Below, piece by piece: positions 50,295 to 58,122 of a stretch of 64,000 nucleotides of DNA. Where the stretch lies: positions 43,894 through 107,893 of IMG/VR virus record IMGVR_UViG_3300007634_000002; one strand, given 5' to 3'. Numbering within the stretch: position 1 is the stretch's first letter; every line of letters begins with the position of its first letter. A model generated the notes under the pieces. It worked only from the letters and a program-made list of their open reading frames with translations. It ran no database searches and had not been told where the DNA came from. A program made the translations under genes and the position numbers. The stretch comes from a virus.

Positions 50295-50407
50295 ACTGGC
50301 TAAAAACCACCTTACTTTCTTCAATACAAACAACTTAGTTTGTCGCAAACGCGTAAGTAATTATTTTTGTCTCGACGCCATATGTACTGATCGAATAAGG
50401 GACTTAC

Positions 50408-50486
50408 GTCAAGTTTGTGAGGTTTTGGATGTAAAGCACAACTCGATGCCATAACTTGTTACTGCACGCAATGTTATGGCAAGTTT
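50408..50486 (+). repeat. 79-nt imperfect direct repeat, copy 2
   Basis: This is the second copy, 192 nt after copy 1. A third partial start (GGCAAGTTTGTAAG) overlaps its end at 50479. Confidence 0.75.
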
Positions 50487-50540
50487 GTAAGATAAGGTCT
50501 ACTAAAGGACGACCTACTTACTACGTAAGTAGATAAGCGT

Positions 50541-50558
50541 GGCCTGCTAAAGCAGGCC
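50541..50558 (+). terminator. Short hairpin, weak terminator
   Basis: The stem GGCCTGC / GCAGGCC (7 bp) has a TAAA loop and is followed by CCGCTTT. It lies 23 nt before the next gene's start and may limit read-through from upstream. Confidence 0.55.
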
Positions 50559-50580
50559 CCGCTTTGAGGGAATACACCAA

Positions 50581-51552
50581 ATGTCGTGGGATCCACACAA
50601 GTTTTACAAAGCGTCTCTTGATGCGATCTTTGTAAATGCCAAACTGAACAACACCAAACGAAAACTTTCGTTTAACCAGCAAGTTGTACGATTAAAACAA
50701 TATCGTCACAACGCAATTAGCAAATTGTTGCAACGTGTTGGACCTGACGTATTAACTCAACAATTTAGTAAACGTTTATTGTATTGCAACCATTTACCGA
50801 CAGCAGAAACTAAAGCTAGTGCTTTTCGGTGTGGTTCTTTTATTTGCCCGTATTGTTTCTTCCGAAAGATGTACATTTTCTGTCGCGACAAATTACGACC
50901 TGCGCTTTTACGCAACGACGTAAAATATGTAGGCGTAACTTTTAGTCAATCGTTTGTTTTGTCAGCACCAATTATTCCGGGAATCTTTGGTTGCAATGCA
51001 TTTGACGACAGTTTTATTCCATCGATTGTTTCAGTTGCTAATGCCGAACAATTAGCGGCACAACTTTTAACAAACGCAAGGTTGTTACGATCTTACGAAC
51101 AACTGTGGTTTGAAACCGATTCGTTAAATTGTCGTGTGACAGAACCGCAAGGTGGTTTTAGTACGACATGGTTTGATTATCAACAGGCACGCAACGTGTT
51201 CACGGTTAATCGACTGTCGTTGCATTTGACCAACACCAACGCACTACAGACACCACTACCGTCGTCAATCAGTACCCGTGTTGCGTTTCAATGGCATCTA
51301 GCGTCTGATTTTGATCCCACGTCTATTTTTGGTTCAGCATTAACGTTTCCGTATGGTTTGTACGACGCGTTGTTTTTGTCGCAACAATCTACCGACATTC
51401 ATGCTGGCGCTGTTGTTGGGTATCTCTTTGGTATGCGCCGACTCATGGACAAGAAATTTCACCTTCAACAGTCATGGGGATCTTTACATGATCGAACTTC
51501 CGCCAGTACCCGACGACGAATTAATCTCAAATGCGACGATCCAAAAATATAA
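50581..51552 (+). CDS. Unknown protein with CxxxxCPYC motif
   Basis: This is a 323-aa basic protein from ATG 50581 (GAGGG upstream). FRCGSFICPYCFFRKMYIFCRDKL near residue 82-105 is a Cys cluster that could be a zinc site and loosely recalls plasmid or phage Rep proteins (CxxRxCPxC). I cannot identify the His-hydrophobic-His or Tyr motifs that would confirm a rolling-circle initiator. Overlaps the next gene by 65 nt. Confidence 0.6.
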   Translation: MSWDPHKFYKASLDAIFVNAKLNNTKRKLSFNQQVVRLKQYRHNAISKLLQRVGPDVLTQQFSKRLLYCNHLPTAETKASAFRCGSFICPYCFFRKMYIFCRDKLRPALLRNDVKYVGVTFSQSFVLSAPIIPGIFGCNAFDDSFIPSIVSVANAEQLAAQLLTNARLLRSYEQLWFETDSLNCRVTEPQGGFSTTWFDYQQARNVFTVNRLSLHLTNTNALQTPLPSSISTRVAFQWHLASDFDPTSIFGSALTFPYGLYDALFLSQQSTDIHAGAVVGYLFGMRRLMDKKFHLQQSWGSLHDRTSASTRRRINLKCDDPKI

Positions 51553-51892
51553 AATACCGTTTAAGCTAACTACAAATATGTTGTGCTATAACGCCAGTGA
51601 AGATGCTCAAGGTCGCCGTGATTTGGTAAGTTGGTTAGATGTGGTAGAAGAACATTACCGCACGTGTTACAAAGCCACAGTGTTTTTTGACGCGTACAAG
51701 TTTTTACACGCAGAATTAAAACGTGCCTTTCCGGGCCTCGATTATGACTGCGTGAGCGCTTTCTGTGACAAAGAAGTACTTTGCCCCCGTGAGACCTTGA
51801 TCGAGGCTTGGCGGGCCTTTCTTGTAGAAATGAACTGGGGTGAGCCTGATGAACCAAAACCTAAGCGTGCACGTCGTCAACAAACGAAATAA
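51488..51892 (+). CDS. Unknown 134-aa protein
   Basis: This protein starts at ATG 51488 (TGGGGATC upstream), inside the previous gene. Acidic N-terminal PPVPDDELI, helical centre with several Cys, and a Lys/Arg-rich C-terminus (PKPKRARRQQTK) that may bind nucleic acid. Overlaps the next gene. Confidence 0.65.
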   Translation: MIELPPVPDDELISNATIQKYKIPFKLTTNMLCYNASEDAQGRRDLVSWLDVVEEHYRTCYKATVFFDAYKFLHAELKRAFPGLDYDCVSAFCDKEVLCPRETLIEAWRAFLVEMNWGEPDEPKPKRARRQQTK

Positions 51893-52121
51893 ACAAAAAG
51901 CCATTCCTTTGGCTAGTGACGAACGCACAGTTGTTGTCACTGAAACCCCAACAGCGGAAGCTTTGGGGTACACAGCTATTCGTTTTGAGTTTGACGATGA
52001 TGTTGTCACTATCTCTGTGTTGAAAGACAAAGATGTATACGACGACATCACGTATTCGTACGAGCAATTGATCGCTGCGATTACGGGCGCAGATGGTAAT
52101 TTCCTGTCGTTTGACAAATAA
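51849..52121 (+). CDS. Unknown small protein
   Basis: This is a 90-aa protein from ATG 51849 behind GGGGTGAG. Mixed beta/helical, acidic C-terminal half (FEFDDDVVTISVLKDKDVYDD). No family recognised. Confidence 0.65.
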   Translation: MNQNLSVHVVNKRNKQKAIPLASDERTVVVTETPTAEALGYTAIRFEFDDDVVTISVLKDKDVYDDITYSYEQLIAAITGADGNFLSFDK

Positions 52122-52130
52122 GGAAAACCT

Positions 52131-52475
52131 ATGTTTGTGTTTGTGCCAATTAGTGAACCTACAAGTGCCGAAAAACACGCAAGTGACCGTTACAAAAAAT
52201 GGATTGATGACCCTAAGTACTTAAAAGTAATAGACTTAGAGATTGGTCATTACACGTTGGCGATCATGGCTGACAAGCGTGTAGAATTGCGCACGGCTCG
52301 GATTATTGGAACAGTTAGACGGTACGAAGTGGTTGAGACGTACACAATTAATGACGATGACACGATTGATGACTGGGTGATAATTTCATGGCGATGTGAC
52401 CCTGCCAAGAATCAAGAATGGAACAACGAATTGAAGAACAAAATCGTAAGTACTTATAGAAAGGAAATGCCATGA
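52131..52475 (+). CDS. Unknown small protein
   Basis: This is a 114-aa protein (AAGGAAAACC upstream). Strand-rich centre (YTLAIMADKRVELRTARIIGT) and a Trp-containing acidic part. It overlaps the next gene start by 4 nt; the regulatory palindrome copy 4 lies inside its 3' end. Confidence 0.65.
   Translation: MFVFVPISEPTSAEKHASDRYKKWIDDPKYLKVIDLEIGHYTLAIMADKRVELRTARIIGTVRRYEVVETYTINDDDTIDDWVIISWRCDPAKNQEWNNELKNKIVSTYRKEMP
52446..52458. promoter_or_regulatory. Copy 4 of ATAAGTACTTAT-type palindrome
   Basis: GTAAGTACTTATA, followed by GAAAGG and the ATG at 52472, 26 nt from the motif start. It lies within the coding end of the previous gene. Confidence 0.55.
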
Positions 52476-53035
52476 CGGCTGTAGAAACAGGTATTGATTG
52501 GGATCGTGTCAGAAAAGATCTTGACCGGGAGGAATGGCAGTGGAACGAGTGGAACGATCAGTTTGAACGTTCGATTTTTATTGGTTCGGTATTTAGTTTG
52601 ATGCCTAGTGGAAAGTATTACATGCCTTGGGCGTGCAGTAATTTAGCGCCATGTCCACAATGTAAAGGACGAGCTAAAGTTGAGACGACAAATAAACGGC
52701 TTCTCAAGAAATGGAGAAAAGCCGTTGCAAGGACGCACGTAAGGGCTGCTGAATTTAATTTGGCGGGTAATCTTAAGAAATTGGAAAAGCACGGCTGGTT
52801 TCGTTATTACAGAAACGCTCGGACGTTGTTGACGCGTTACGACAAGACCTGTTCTTACTGTAACGGGATAGGTAGCCGAGAGGCTTACCTTGACGAGCTT
52901 TACAGCGACAAGTTAAATGCCGAAGCAGACAAAAGCAAATTGTACGTAACAAGTGGCGAGGGCGACCCTTGCGACATATTTGTTGGCGAATGCCGTGACA
53001 AATGCGATGACGACGATTTAATTACTGAGGAATGA
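52472..53035 (+). CDS. Unknown protein with two CxxC pairs
   Basis: A 187-aa protein carrying CPQCKGRAK (near residue 62) and CSYCNGIG (near 130), the CxxCxGxG-type units of DnaJ-like zinc-binding domains, here only two instead of four. The N-terminal part is acidic and Trp-rich, the centre basic helical. A zinc-bound scaffold is likely. Preceded by the palindrome and AAAGG. Confidence 0.65.
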   Translation: MTAVETGIDWDRVRKDLDREEWQWNEWNDQFERSIFIGSVFSLMPSGKYYMPWACSNLAPCPQCKGRAKVETTNKRLLKKWRKAVARTHVRAAEFNLAGNLKKLEKHGWFRYYRNARTLLTRYDKTCSYCNGIGSREAYLDELYSDKLNAEADKSKLYVTSGEGDPCDIFVGECRDKCDDDDLITEE

Positions 53036-53037
53036 CA

Positions 53038-53211
53038 ATGCAACCAACTCCAACGGTACGTGTGTGTCTTGGGTGTCAGTGGAAATTTATCACACCTGAC
53101 TCTACGCGTGTCCGTAGGTGTTCTGATTGTAAATCTAAAGAAGATGCTTACCAGCCACCACTGGGACGCATATCACCAGACGCAGGAAACATTAGAGGAG
53201 TGTATCAGTGA
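53038..53211 (+). CDS. 57-aa zinc-ribbon-like protein
   Basis: A short gene from ATG 53038. Residues 10-31 carry CLGCQWKF and CSDCKS (CxxC pairs 15 residues apart), a small zinc ribbon. Its TGA overlaps the GTG start of the heptose-kinase-like gene (GTGA), supporting translation. Confidence 0.65.
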   Translation: MQPTPTVRVCLGCQWKFITPDSTRVRRCSDCKSKEDAYQPPLGRISPDAGNIRGVYQ

Positions 53212-54248
53212 ACATCGCTGTATTTGGTGACACGATTATTGACCGTCATTTGACAATTAACAGTGTAAAAGACAATTACGAACAGCCGGGGACGTTAAAA
53301 GCCAATGTATCTTTTCGACACACGACTCCCGGCGGCGCAGCCAATGTAGCAGTGAATGTGCAATCGCTAAGCAAGTTTGGCCCGAACGATAATGCTGTAA
53401 CGTTGTATACGGCAGGTGCTCGTGGCGATGATTATGCCATTGTGCGTGAGCAGTTGTTACTGGCAGGAGTTACGCCTATTGTGTCGTCTACGCGCGTTCG
53501 ACCTGTAATTAAATGCAGGATCACAAACAACGACATCACGCAAACGATGAGCCCAAGGATAACCCGGTTTGATGTAGATCCTTATGACCACTGGCTGACG
53601 TCTAGTGTCAACCTGATTGGAAGCGAAGAAGCAGGCAACGATCTGAAGTGGCCCAGTAACGTTGATGTGTTTGTGGTGTCTGATTACCACAAGGGGTTCT
53701 TTGGTCTAGAACCTCGGGCTGGGGATGTCAGGGCGCGCATTGTGGCTGCGGCTGAAGGTAAATTACTGATTGTGGATCCGGGCAGACATATCCCGGGCAG
53801 ACGCCTTTCTAACTGGCAGGCGTGGGGCTCTAAAGATACGATTTTTAAGTTTAACGAACGGCAGGCTCGGGAGTATTTGGCGTTTGCTGAACAGCCTATT
53901 GCGCCTGATGCAGAACCCGAACTGGTGTACCGCGCTGTGTATGACGTGTTTAATCAGCAAGTGGCAGGTCACGGTGTATTGTTTAAACGTTTGGTTATCA
54001 CGTTTGGCGATAAGGGTTACGCAACGTGTGACGGTGATTTTATTTACGCACCTCCACCGTATAAGCATTTGCTCCCCAATCTGACAGACGTTTGCGGAGC
54101 GGGCGACACGTTTCTGGCTGGTCTTGCTGTGGGCCTGATGGAAGGTATGCCGTTTGTTGCCGCATGTGATTTTGCACAGAGCGCAGCAGGAGTAGCTGTG
54201 CGTACGCCGGGTACAGCTACAGTAACTCGCAAGGATGCGTTGAAATGA
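53208..54248 (+). CDS. PfkB-type heptose kinase (HldE1/RfaE1-like)
   Basis: This is a 346-aa protein from GTG 53208. Ribokinase-family signature: N-terminal VFGDTIIDRH (residues 5-14), PGGAANVAVN (41-50), SDYHKGFFG near 165 and the catalytic DVCGAGDTFLAG near 296-304. The 'SDYxKG' form and the immediate partner gene point to D-glycero-D-manno-heptose-7-phosphate kinase, which forms the 1,7-bisphosphate. In bacteria the two activities are usually fused as HldE; here they are separate but overlapping (ATGA). Another sugar kinase role is possible. Confidence 0.85.
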   Translation: MNIAVFGDTIIDRHLTINSVKDNYEQPGTLKANVSFRHTTPGGAANVAVNVQSLSKFGPNDNAVTLYTAGARGDDYAIVREQLLLAGVTPIVSSTRVRPVIKCRITNNDITQTMSPRITRFDVDPYDHWLTSSVNLIGSEEAGNDLKWPSNVDVFVVSDYHKGFFGLEPRAGDVRARIVAAAEGKLLIVDPGRHIPGRRLSNWQAWGSKDTIFKFNERQAREYLAFAEQPIAPDAEPELVYRAVYDVFNQQVAGHGVLFKRLVITFGDKGYATCDGDFIYAPPPYKHLLPNLTDVCGAGDTFLAGLAVGLMEGMPFVAACDFAQSAAGVAVRTPGTATVTRKDALK

Positions 54249-54784
54249 GAATATTCCGTAACGGGTATGACATTACTACGATTGGTGTGGATTTGTCCAA
54301 AGTAGAAACATTCAACCAGTTACGGGCACTAGAGTTTTCGCAACCCATAGTTTTTACTGTGGGTTGCTTTGATTTGTTTCACGCCGGGCACGTGCATTTG
54401 TTGCGTGAAGCACATTATCTGGGTGCACGGTTGATTGTCGGTTTGGACACCGATGAGTCTGTGAAAAAGTTAAAAGGTGACTCTAGACCTTTCTATTCAT
54501 TTGCCGAACGATTAGACATTTTGTTGGCGTGCAAGTTTGTGGATTACGTCATTGAAGGTTCGACGGATGAGTGGCCTGACGTTATGCAGGCGCTTAAACC
54601 TACGACGTTTGTCAAGGGAGCTGAATACCGAGACAGCCCTTGTAAGCTTGGAGAGTTGGCTCAAAACGTCAAATATATAGAGATGTGTGGTGAGTTGCAC
54701 ACCACGCGCATCATTGACGTGGTGAGGCAGACCAATGGACATTACGGACCGCGCCGTTGCAAAGTTTCCAAAAACGCTGATTAA
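54245..54784 (+). CDS. HldE2/RfaE2-like nucleotidyltransferase
   Basis: This 179-aa protein contains VGCFDLFHAGHVHLL (residues 39-53) with the HxGH nucleotide motif (46-49), LIVGLDTDESVKKLKGDSRP near 65-84 and LKPTTFVKGAEYRD near 118, the order found in the nucleotidyltransferase domain of HldE, which makes ADP-heptose. Together with the kinase it forms a two-gene route from heptose-7-phosphate to ADP-heptose, except for the phosphatase (GmhB) step. CTP:phosphoglycerol-type enzymes share the fold but usually lack this context. Confidence 0.85.
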   Translation: MRIFRNGYDITTIGVDLSKVETFNQLRALEFSQPIVFTVGCFDLFHAGHVHLLREAHYLGARLIVGLDTDESVKKLKGDSRPFYSFAERLDILLACKFVDYVIEGSTDEWPDVMQALKPTTFVKGAEYRDSPCKLGELAQNVKYIEMCGELHTTRIIDVVRQTNGHYGPRRCKVSKNAD

Positions 54785-54908
54785 AGAGTCTACAGACAAG
54801 AAGACAATCGACGGCTTTGACGCCGTCGGTTGTATCAAGCAGTTACACAAAGTGGCAAGTGAAGTGCGCAGACTGCAAGAGCTGTTGCGCGTTCTATTTG
54901 ACGTATAG
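54735..54908 (+). CDS. 57-aa unknown helical protein
   Basis: A short gene from ATG 54735, overlapping the nucleotidyltransferase end by 50 nt, with GAGG upstream. Helical, ending VASEVRRLQELLRVLFDV. The next gene's ribosome site follows its stop. No family recognised. Confidence 0.55.
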   Translation: MDITDRAVAKFPKTLIKESTDKKTIDGFDAVGCIKQLHKVASEVRRLQELLRVLFDV

Positions 54909-54916
54909 GAAACAGC

Positions 54917-55096
54917 ATGCCGATGTATTACTTCGCTTTCGTTCGAGAAAGCGGTGCGTGGGATATTGTCAAATCTTTTGAAGCCGATGACGACAAAGAC
55001 GCAATGCACGTTGCGGCTGAAACGGCCAAAGACGATTTTATGGACCGCGCAGACTGGTACGTATTGGACATCAACAAAGAGAACATCAACGTATAG
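54917..55096 (+). CDS. 59-aa unknown protein
   Basis: A short gene from ATG 54917 after TAGGAAACAGC. Translation has a strand-helix-helix pattern (YYFAFVRESGAWDIVKSFEADD...AMHVAAETAKDDF) with acidic residues. Next gene begins 9 nt after the stop. No family recognised. Confidence 0.6.
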   Translation: MPMYYFAFVRESGAWDIVKSFEADDDKDAMHVAAETAKDDFMDRADWYVLDINKENINV

Positions 55097-55105
55097 GAGC
55101 TGATT

Positions 55106-55429
55106 GTGCATACAGAAGGACCGTGGAACATTCAGTGGCAGTTCGATAAGCATTACAACTCGTTGTGGGGAACAATTCTCCATGTGCCTCATCCGGAGCG
55201 AGGGAAACAAGCATTAGAGTGGGAGTCTGTAACTGTTTACGGCAAGAACAAAGAAGCAAATGCCAAGTTGATTAATGAAGCTCCAAGCTTGCTCAGCACG
55301 TTGATTGCGCTTGTTAAGTCTTTTGAGACAATTTTGGAGATTGAAGATGGCGAAGACTCAGACGGTTTTTCGTATGAGGCACTTGATCAGGCAAACAATT
55401 TAATTGCCAAATTAAACGGAGGTGCGTGA
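55106..55429 (+). CDS. Small protein with HTEGPW / ANAKLINEAPSLL motifs
   Basis: This is a 107-aa protein from GTG 55106 (TAGGAGC upstream). It starts MHTEGPWNIQW and contains ANAKLINEAPSLLSTL near residue 51, the same layout as the 34070 gene (HTPGPW...NARLIAAAPVLLEAL). The two are distant paralogs. Function of the family is unknown. Confidence 0.78.
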   Translation: MHTEGPWNIQWQFDKHYNSLWGTILHVPHPERGKQALEWESVTVYGKNKEANAKLINEAPSLLSTLIALVKSFETILEIEDGEDSDGFSYEALDQANNLIAKLNGGA

Positions 55430-55620
55430 TGCCAAAGTATCGCATTAGAGTTTTACGTGACGTGGTTATGAGCGCAGACATTGATGTTGAGGCTGTCGAT
55501 AGAGAAGCAGCGGAAGATTTGGTCTTGGATCGCGCCATGTCTGGTGAATCTGACGTTGAATGGTGCGAATCTGAATCGGGGACTTGTACGATTATAGCAG
55601 TGACGGAGAACCCAAAATGA
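55429..55620 (+). CDS. 63-aa acidic protein
   Basis: ATG 55429 overlaps the previous stop, with GGAGGTGCG upstream. Strand-helix-strand (YRIRVLRDVVMSADIDVEAVD...AAEDLVLDRAM), acidic, similar in feel to the 37141 gene. No family recognised. Confidence 0.6.
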   Translation: MPKYRIRVLRDVVMSADIDVEAVDREAAEDLVLDRAMSGESDVEWCESESGTCTIIAVTENPK

Positions 55621-55787
55621 CACAGGAACAATACAGCGGTTTGTGCGCAGTGCTTGAAGTTGTAAACGCGTTAAATGTTATGGCTCCCAAAACGCTAGAA
55701 AAGATTTTAGACCGCATGGATTTAGACACAGACGCGTTCTTTGAGGAATTACGTAACGTTACAACGCTAGTAGGAGACGGCGAATGA
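55617..55787 (+). CDS. 56-aa unknown protein
   Basis: The start is ATG 55617, overlapping the previous stop (ATGA), with GGAGAACCC upstream. Helical (YSGLCAVLEVVNALNVMAPKTLEKILDRM is split over two helices). The next gene overlaps its stop. No family recognised. Confidence 0.55.
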   Translation: MTQEQYSGLCAVLEVVNALNVMAPKTLEKILDRMDLDTDAFFEELRNVTTLVGDGE

Positions 55788-56107
55788 AAATGAAAAGACG
55801 AGACCGTTTTATATTGCTTGCGGCTTTAGAGTATTTGTCAAAAAATTTAGAAAACGCAAATAAAAGCATGATGACGTCGCCATGTTATTATTGCGGCGGT
55901 AATTGTCCGAACGTTGAAAATACAAAAAAATGTTGCGAACGGTATTTAATTGACAAAGAAGAATTATACGGCGGTCCCCAGCACATTATGTGTGATCTGT
56001 CGGATGAGATTGATTTTGTAATAACAAAAGAACACCTCAGTAGAACGATTAAAAAAGCTTTAAAAATAGAACGCATAGACGCCGACGAAAATAACAACGG
56101 GGTGTGA
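55784..56107 (+). CDS. Unknown Cys-containing protein
   Basis: This is a 107-aa protein (GGAGACGGCGA upstream). The centre holds CYYCGGNCPNVENTKKCCERY, a Cys cluster that may bind zinc; flanks are helical. No family recognised. Confidence 0.6.
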   Translation: MKMKRRDRFILLAALEYLSKNLENANKSMMTSPCYYCGGNCPNVENTKKCCERYLIDKEELYGGPQHIMCDLSDEIDFVITKEHLSRTIKKALKIERIDADENNNGV

Positions 56108-56114
56108 GATAGAG

Positions 56115-56204
56115 ATGAACAGCACGGGTTTAGCTCAACTGCTTTTCATTCTTAGCAAAGAATTGGCACAATACGTTACAACATTAATAGGAGATGATGC
56201 GTGA
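56115..56204 (+). CDS. Possible 29-aa peptide
   Basis: A very short frame from ATG 56115 to TGA 56202-56204 encodes a single hydrophobic helix. Its stop overlaps the next GTG start (GTGA), the same coupling used by neighbours, so it may be real, but it could be chance. Confidence 0.35.
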   Translation: MNSTGLAQLLFILSKELAQYVTTLIGDDA

Positions 56205-56410
56205 AACTAGACACAATTGAAAAGATAAAAAAAGCTGTTGACGCAGGTAAAACTGTATTTGCTGACACTAAGGCATATCAAGTTATAAAAAATAAAGAAA
56301 ATTATTACATCGTGTGCACATTCAATAATTACACCGTCGGGTTGCACGGACTAGAAAATACAAAATACGCAGATAAGTTAAACGGAAAGGCATTTTGGAC
56401 TGAAGAGTAA
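56201..56410 (+). CDS. 69-aa unknown protein
   Basis: Start GTG 56201, with AGGAGATGATGC upstream. Small alpha/beta protein (VDAGKTVFADTKAYQVIKN), basic. No family recognised. Confidence 0.55.
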   Translation: MKLDTIEKIKKAVDAGKTVFADTKAYQVIKNKENYYIVCTFNNYTVGLHGLENTKYADKLNGKAFWTEE

Positions 56411-56426
56411 TTTAAGCGAGGTTGAT

Positions 56427-56936
56427 ATGTCACGGTTTAACGAAAGGCACCCTTCGTACAAAGATTTGTTAAAAGTGTTAAAAGGTTTTACAGACGAACA
56501 ATTAGAAATGTCAGTTTCTGTTTACGACGAAGTTAAAGATACGCCGTATTCTCTTGCTGATTGTATAACCGCAGAAGAAATGAAAAAAGACGTTTTAGAG
56601 GATATGGTGGCTATCTTTGACGAAAACCAGCCGTTCTTAGTTTTTAATCGACGACAACACGATTTTAATGCAATTTTTAACGAAAGACGGTACAAGAAAA
56701 CGTATGACGCCGCAATACAAATGCAATTAGATGTAACGGTGCAAGTTGTAGGTCTTTCGTTTGATCTAAATAATGAAGACACATACAACGAAAACCACGA
56801 AGCGGAATTAACAAGTTCAATTCAAGACGCAATTAAACGTGAAGATTTTAAAATAGACGGCAACGTACGTGTTGTGCAATTAAAACTTGCAAACAATTTA
56901 GACAGTCCTTACGCCGCATTGGTCTTCACTATTTAA
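56427..56936 (+). CDS. Unknown 169-aa protein
   Basis: This protein (AGCGAGG upstream) has an N-terminal part of the kind PSYKDLLKVLKGFTDEQLEMSVSVYDEVKDT, resembling small phage proteins that begin by stating 'level of ... expected'. The second half alternates strands and helices. No family recognised. Confidence 0.65.
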   Translation: MSRFNERHPSYKDLLKVLKGFTDEQLEMSVSVYDEVKDTPYSLADCITAEEMKKDVLEDMVAIFDENQPFLVFNRRQHDFNAIFNERRYKKTYDAAIQMQLDVTVQVVGLSFDLNNEDTYNENHEAELTSSIQDAIKREDFKIDGNVRVVQLKLANNLDSPYAALVFTI

Positions 56937-56970
56937 AACGCGTTGTTGTAACAATACTCAGGAGCAAACA

Positions 56971-58122
56971 ATGCTTTTGTTTTTTGCTGATGCGCATTTG
57001 CAGGAATCGGCATGGACAACTCGTGCCGTGGCTGGTGACGCTGCATTTGCCCTTGAACAGATTGTGACACATGCCGTGACTAAGAAAGTCTCGGCGGTTA
57101 TTGGGGCCGGCGACCTAATCGATAAGCAACGAAATCGGGCCTATCCAATCCGAGAGTTCTTCCGGCAACTAGACAGGCTTAGGGAGGCGAATATCCCTTT
57201 TTATTTTATTCAAGGGCAGCACGACAGAGACAGTCCCACGTGGTTGTCGGCGCATGCTCACGCCACACATTTACACGGTCGTCACGTAATGATTGACGGT
57301 GTAACGATTTACGGTATGGATTGGCAGCCAGCCGATCGCATTCACGATGAATTTGCGCAGATCCCTGTGGACACTGATATTCTGGTCAGCCATCAGGTGT
57401 GGGGAGAGTTCATGGGCGGTATCACGACGCCCGAAGCTAACTTCAGTGACGTGCCGCATGTGTCCACAATCTTCACGGGTGATTTGCATGTGCACAAAGT
57501 CTTTCACACCACAGGCAAGACAGGTCAGCCTGTTACTGTGTATTCCCCGGGATCGACGTGTCGGCAGTCAATCGACGAGCAGCCCGATAAATATTTTATG
57601 CTTCACGCCGACGAACATTGGATGGTTGGAGAACTCAAGGTTAGGCCAACGTTGGACGATGTCGAGATCACAGACGACCCGACATTAGATAAATACTTAT
57701 CAGAACTGCCCGCGCGTATTGAACAGTTGGCATCGGAGTCAGAACATTTACCACCGCACATACGCAGACCGTATCTGAGGGTGAAGTACAACGCCGAGCT
57801 TCACGACGCAGCCAGACGATTGGAAGCGGCGTGTGTAGACAAGGTGCACTTGTTCTTGAAGGAAACACCTAAAGTCAAGGAGAGGCTGGTAGTCTCCGCA
57901 CCCACGACAAATGTGGAAGTGCTTACGCCAACGTCATTGCTGAGATTGGCTGTAGATCCAGAGGAAGATCCCCGCCTGTTCTCTGTAGTTTCTCGCTTTC
58001 TGGCCGCAACAAATGTTGACGCCGAACTAGAAGCTTTGAGACAGGAATGGCTGAGGAAAGACGATGTACATCAAGAAATTGACAGTGTTGAATGTGGGTC
58101 CGCACAAGAAATTGGAGATTGA
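56971..58122 (+). CDS. sbcD: SbcD/Mre11-like nuclease
   Basis: This 383-aa metallophosphoesterase has the motif series FADAH (D7, H9), GAGDLID (D48), GQHDRD (H84), SHQVW (H140) and TGDLHVHK (D170, H172, H174). The third motif is GQHD rather than the canonical GNHD. It is a dimeric exo/endonuclease working with the Rad50-like protein encoded next, as T4 gp47 with gp46, in recombination, DNA ends and host DNA breakdown. CAGGAG precedes ATG 56971. Confidence 0.9.
   Translation: MLLFFADAHLQESAWTTRAVAGDAAFALEQIVTHAVTKKVSAVIGAGDLIDKQRNRAYPIREFFRQLDRLREANIPFYFIQGQHDRDSPTWLSAHAHATHLHGRHVMIDGVTIYGMDWQPADRIHDEFAQIPVDTDILVSHQVWGEFMGGITTPEANFSDVPHVSTIFTGDLHVHKVFHTTGKTGQPVTVYSPGSTCRQSIDEQPDKYFMLHADEHWMVGELKVRPTLDDVEITDDPTLDKYLSELPARIEQLASESEHLPPHIRRPYLRVKYNAELHDAARRLEAACVDKVHLFLKETPKVKERLVVSAPTTNVEVLTPTSLLRLAVDPEEDPRLFSVVSRFLAATNVDAELEALRQEWLRKDDVHQEIDSVECGSAQEIGD

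Noticed and set aside
50233-50454. Frame of about 73 codons across the direct repeats, starting with TTG
   Set aside because: No start signal; upstream the frame opens only at a stop near 50199. Treated as repeats or gene remnants.
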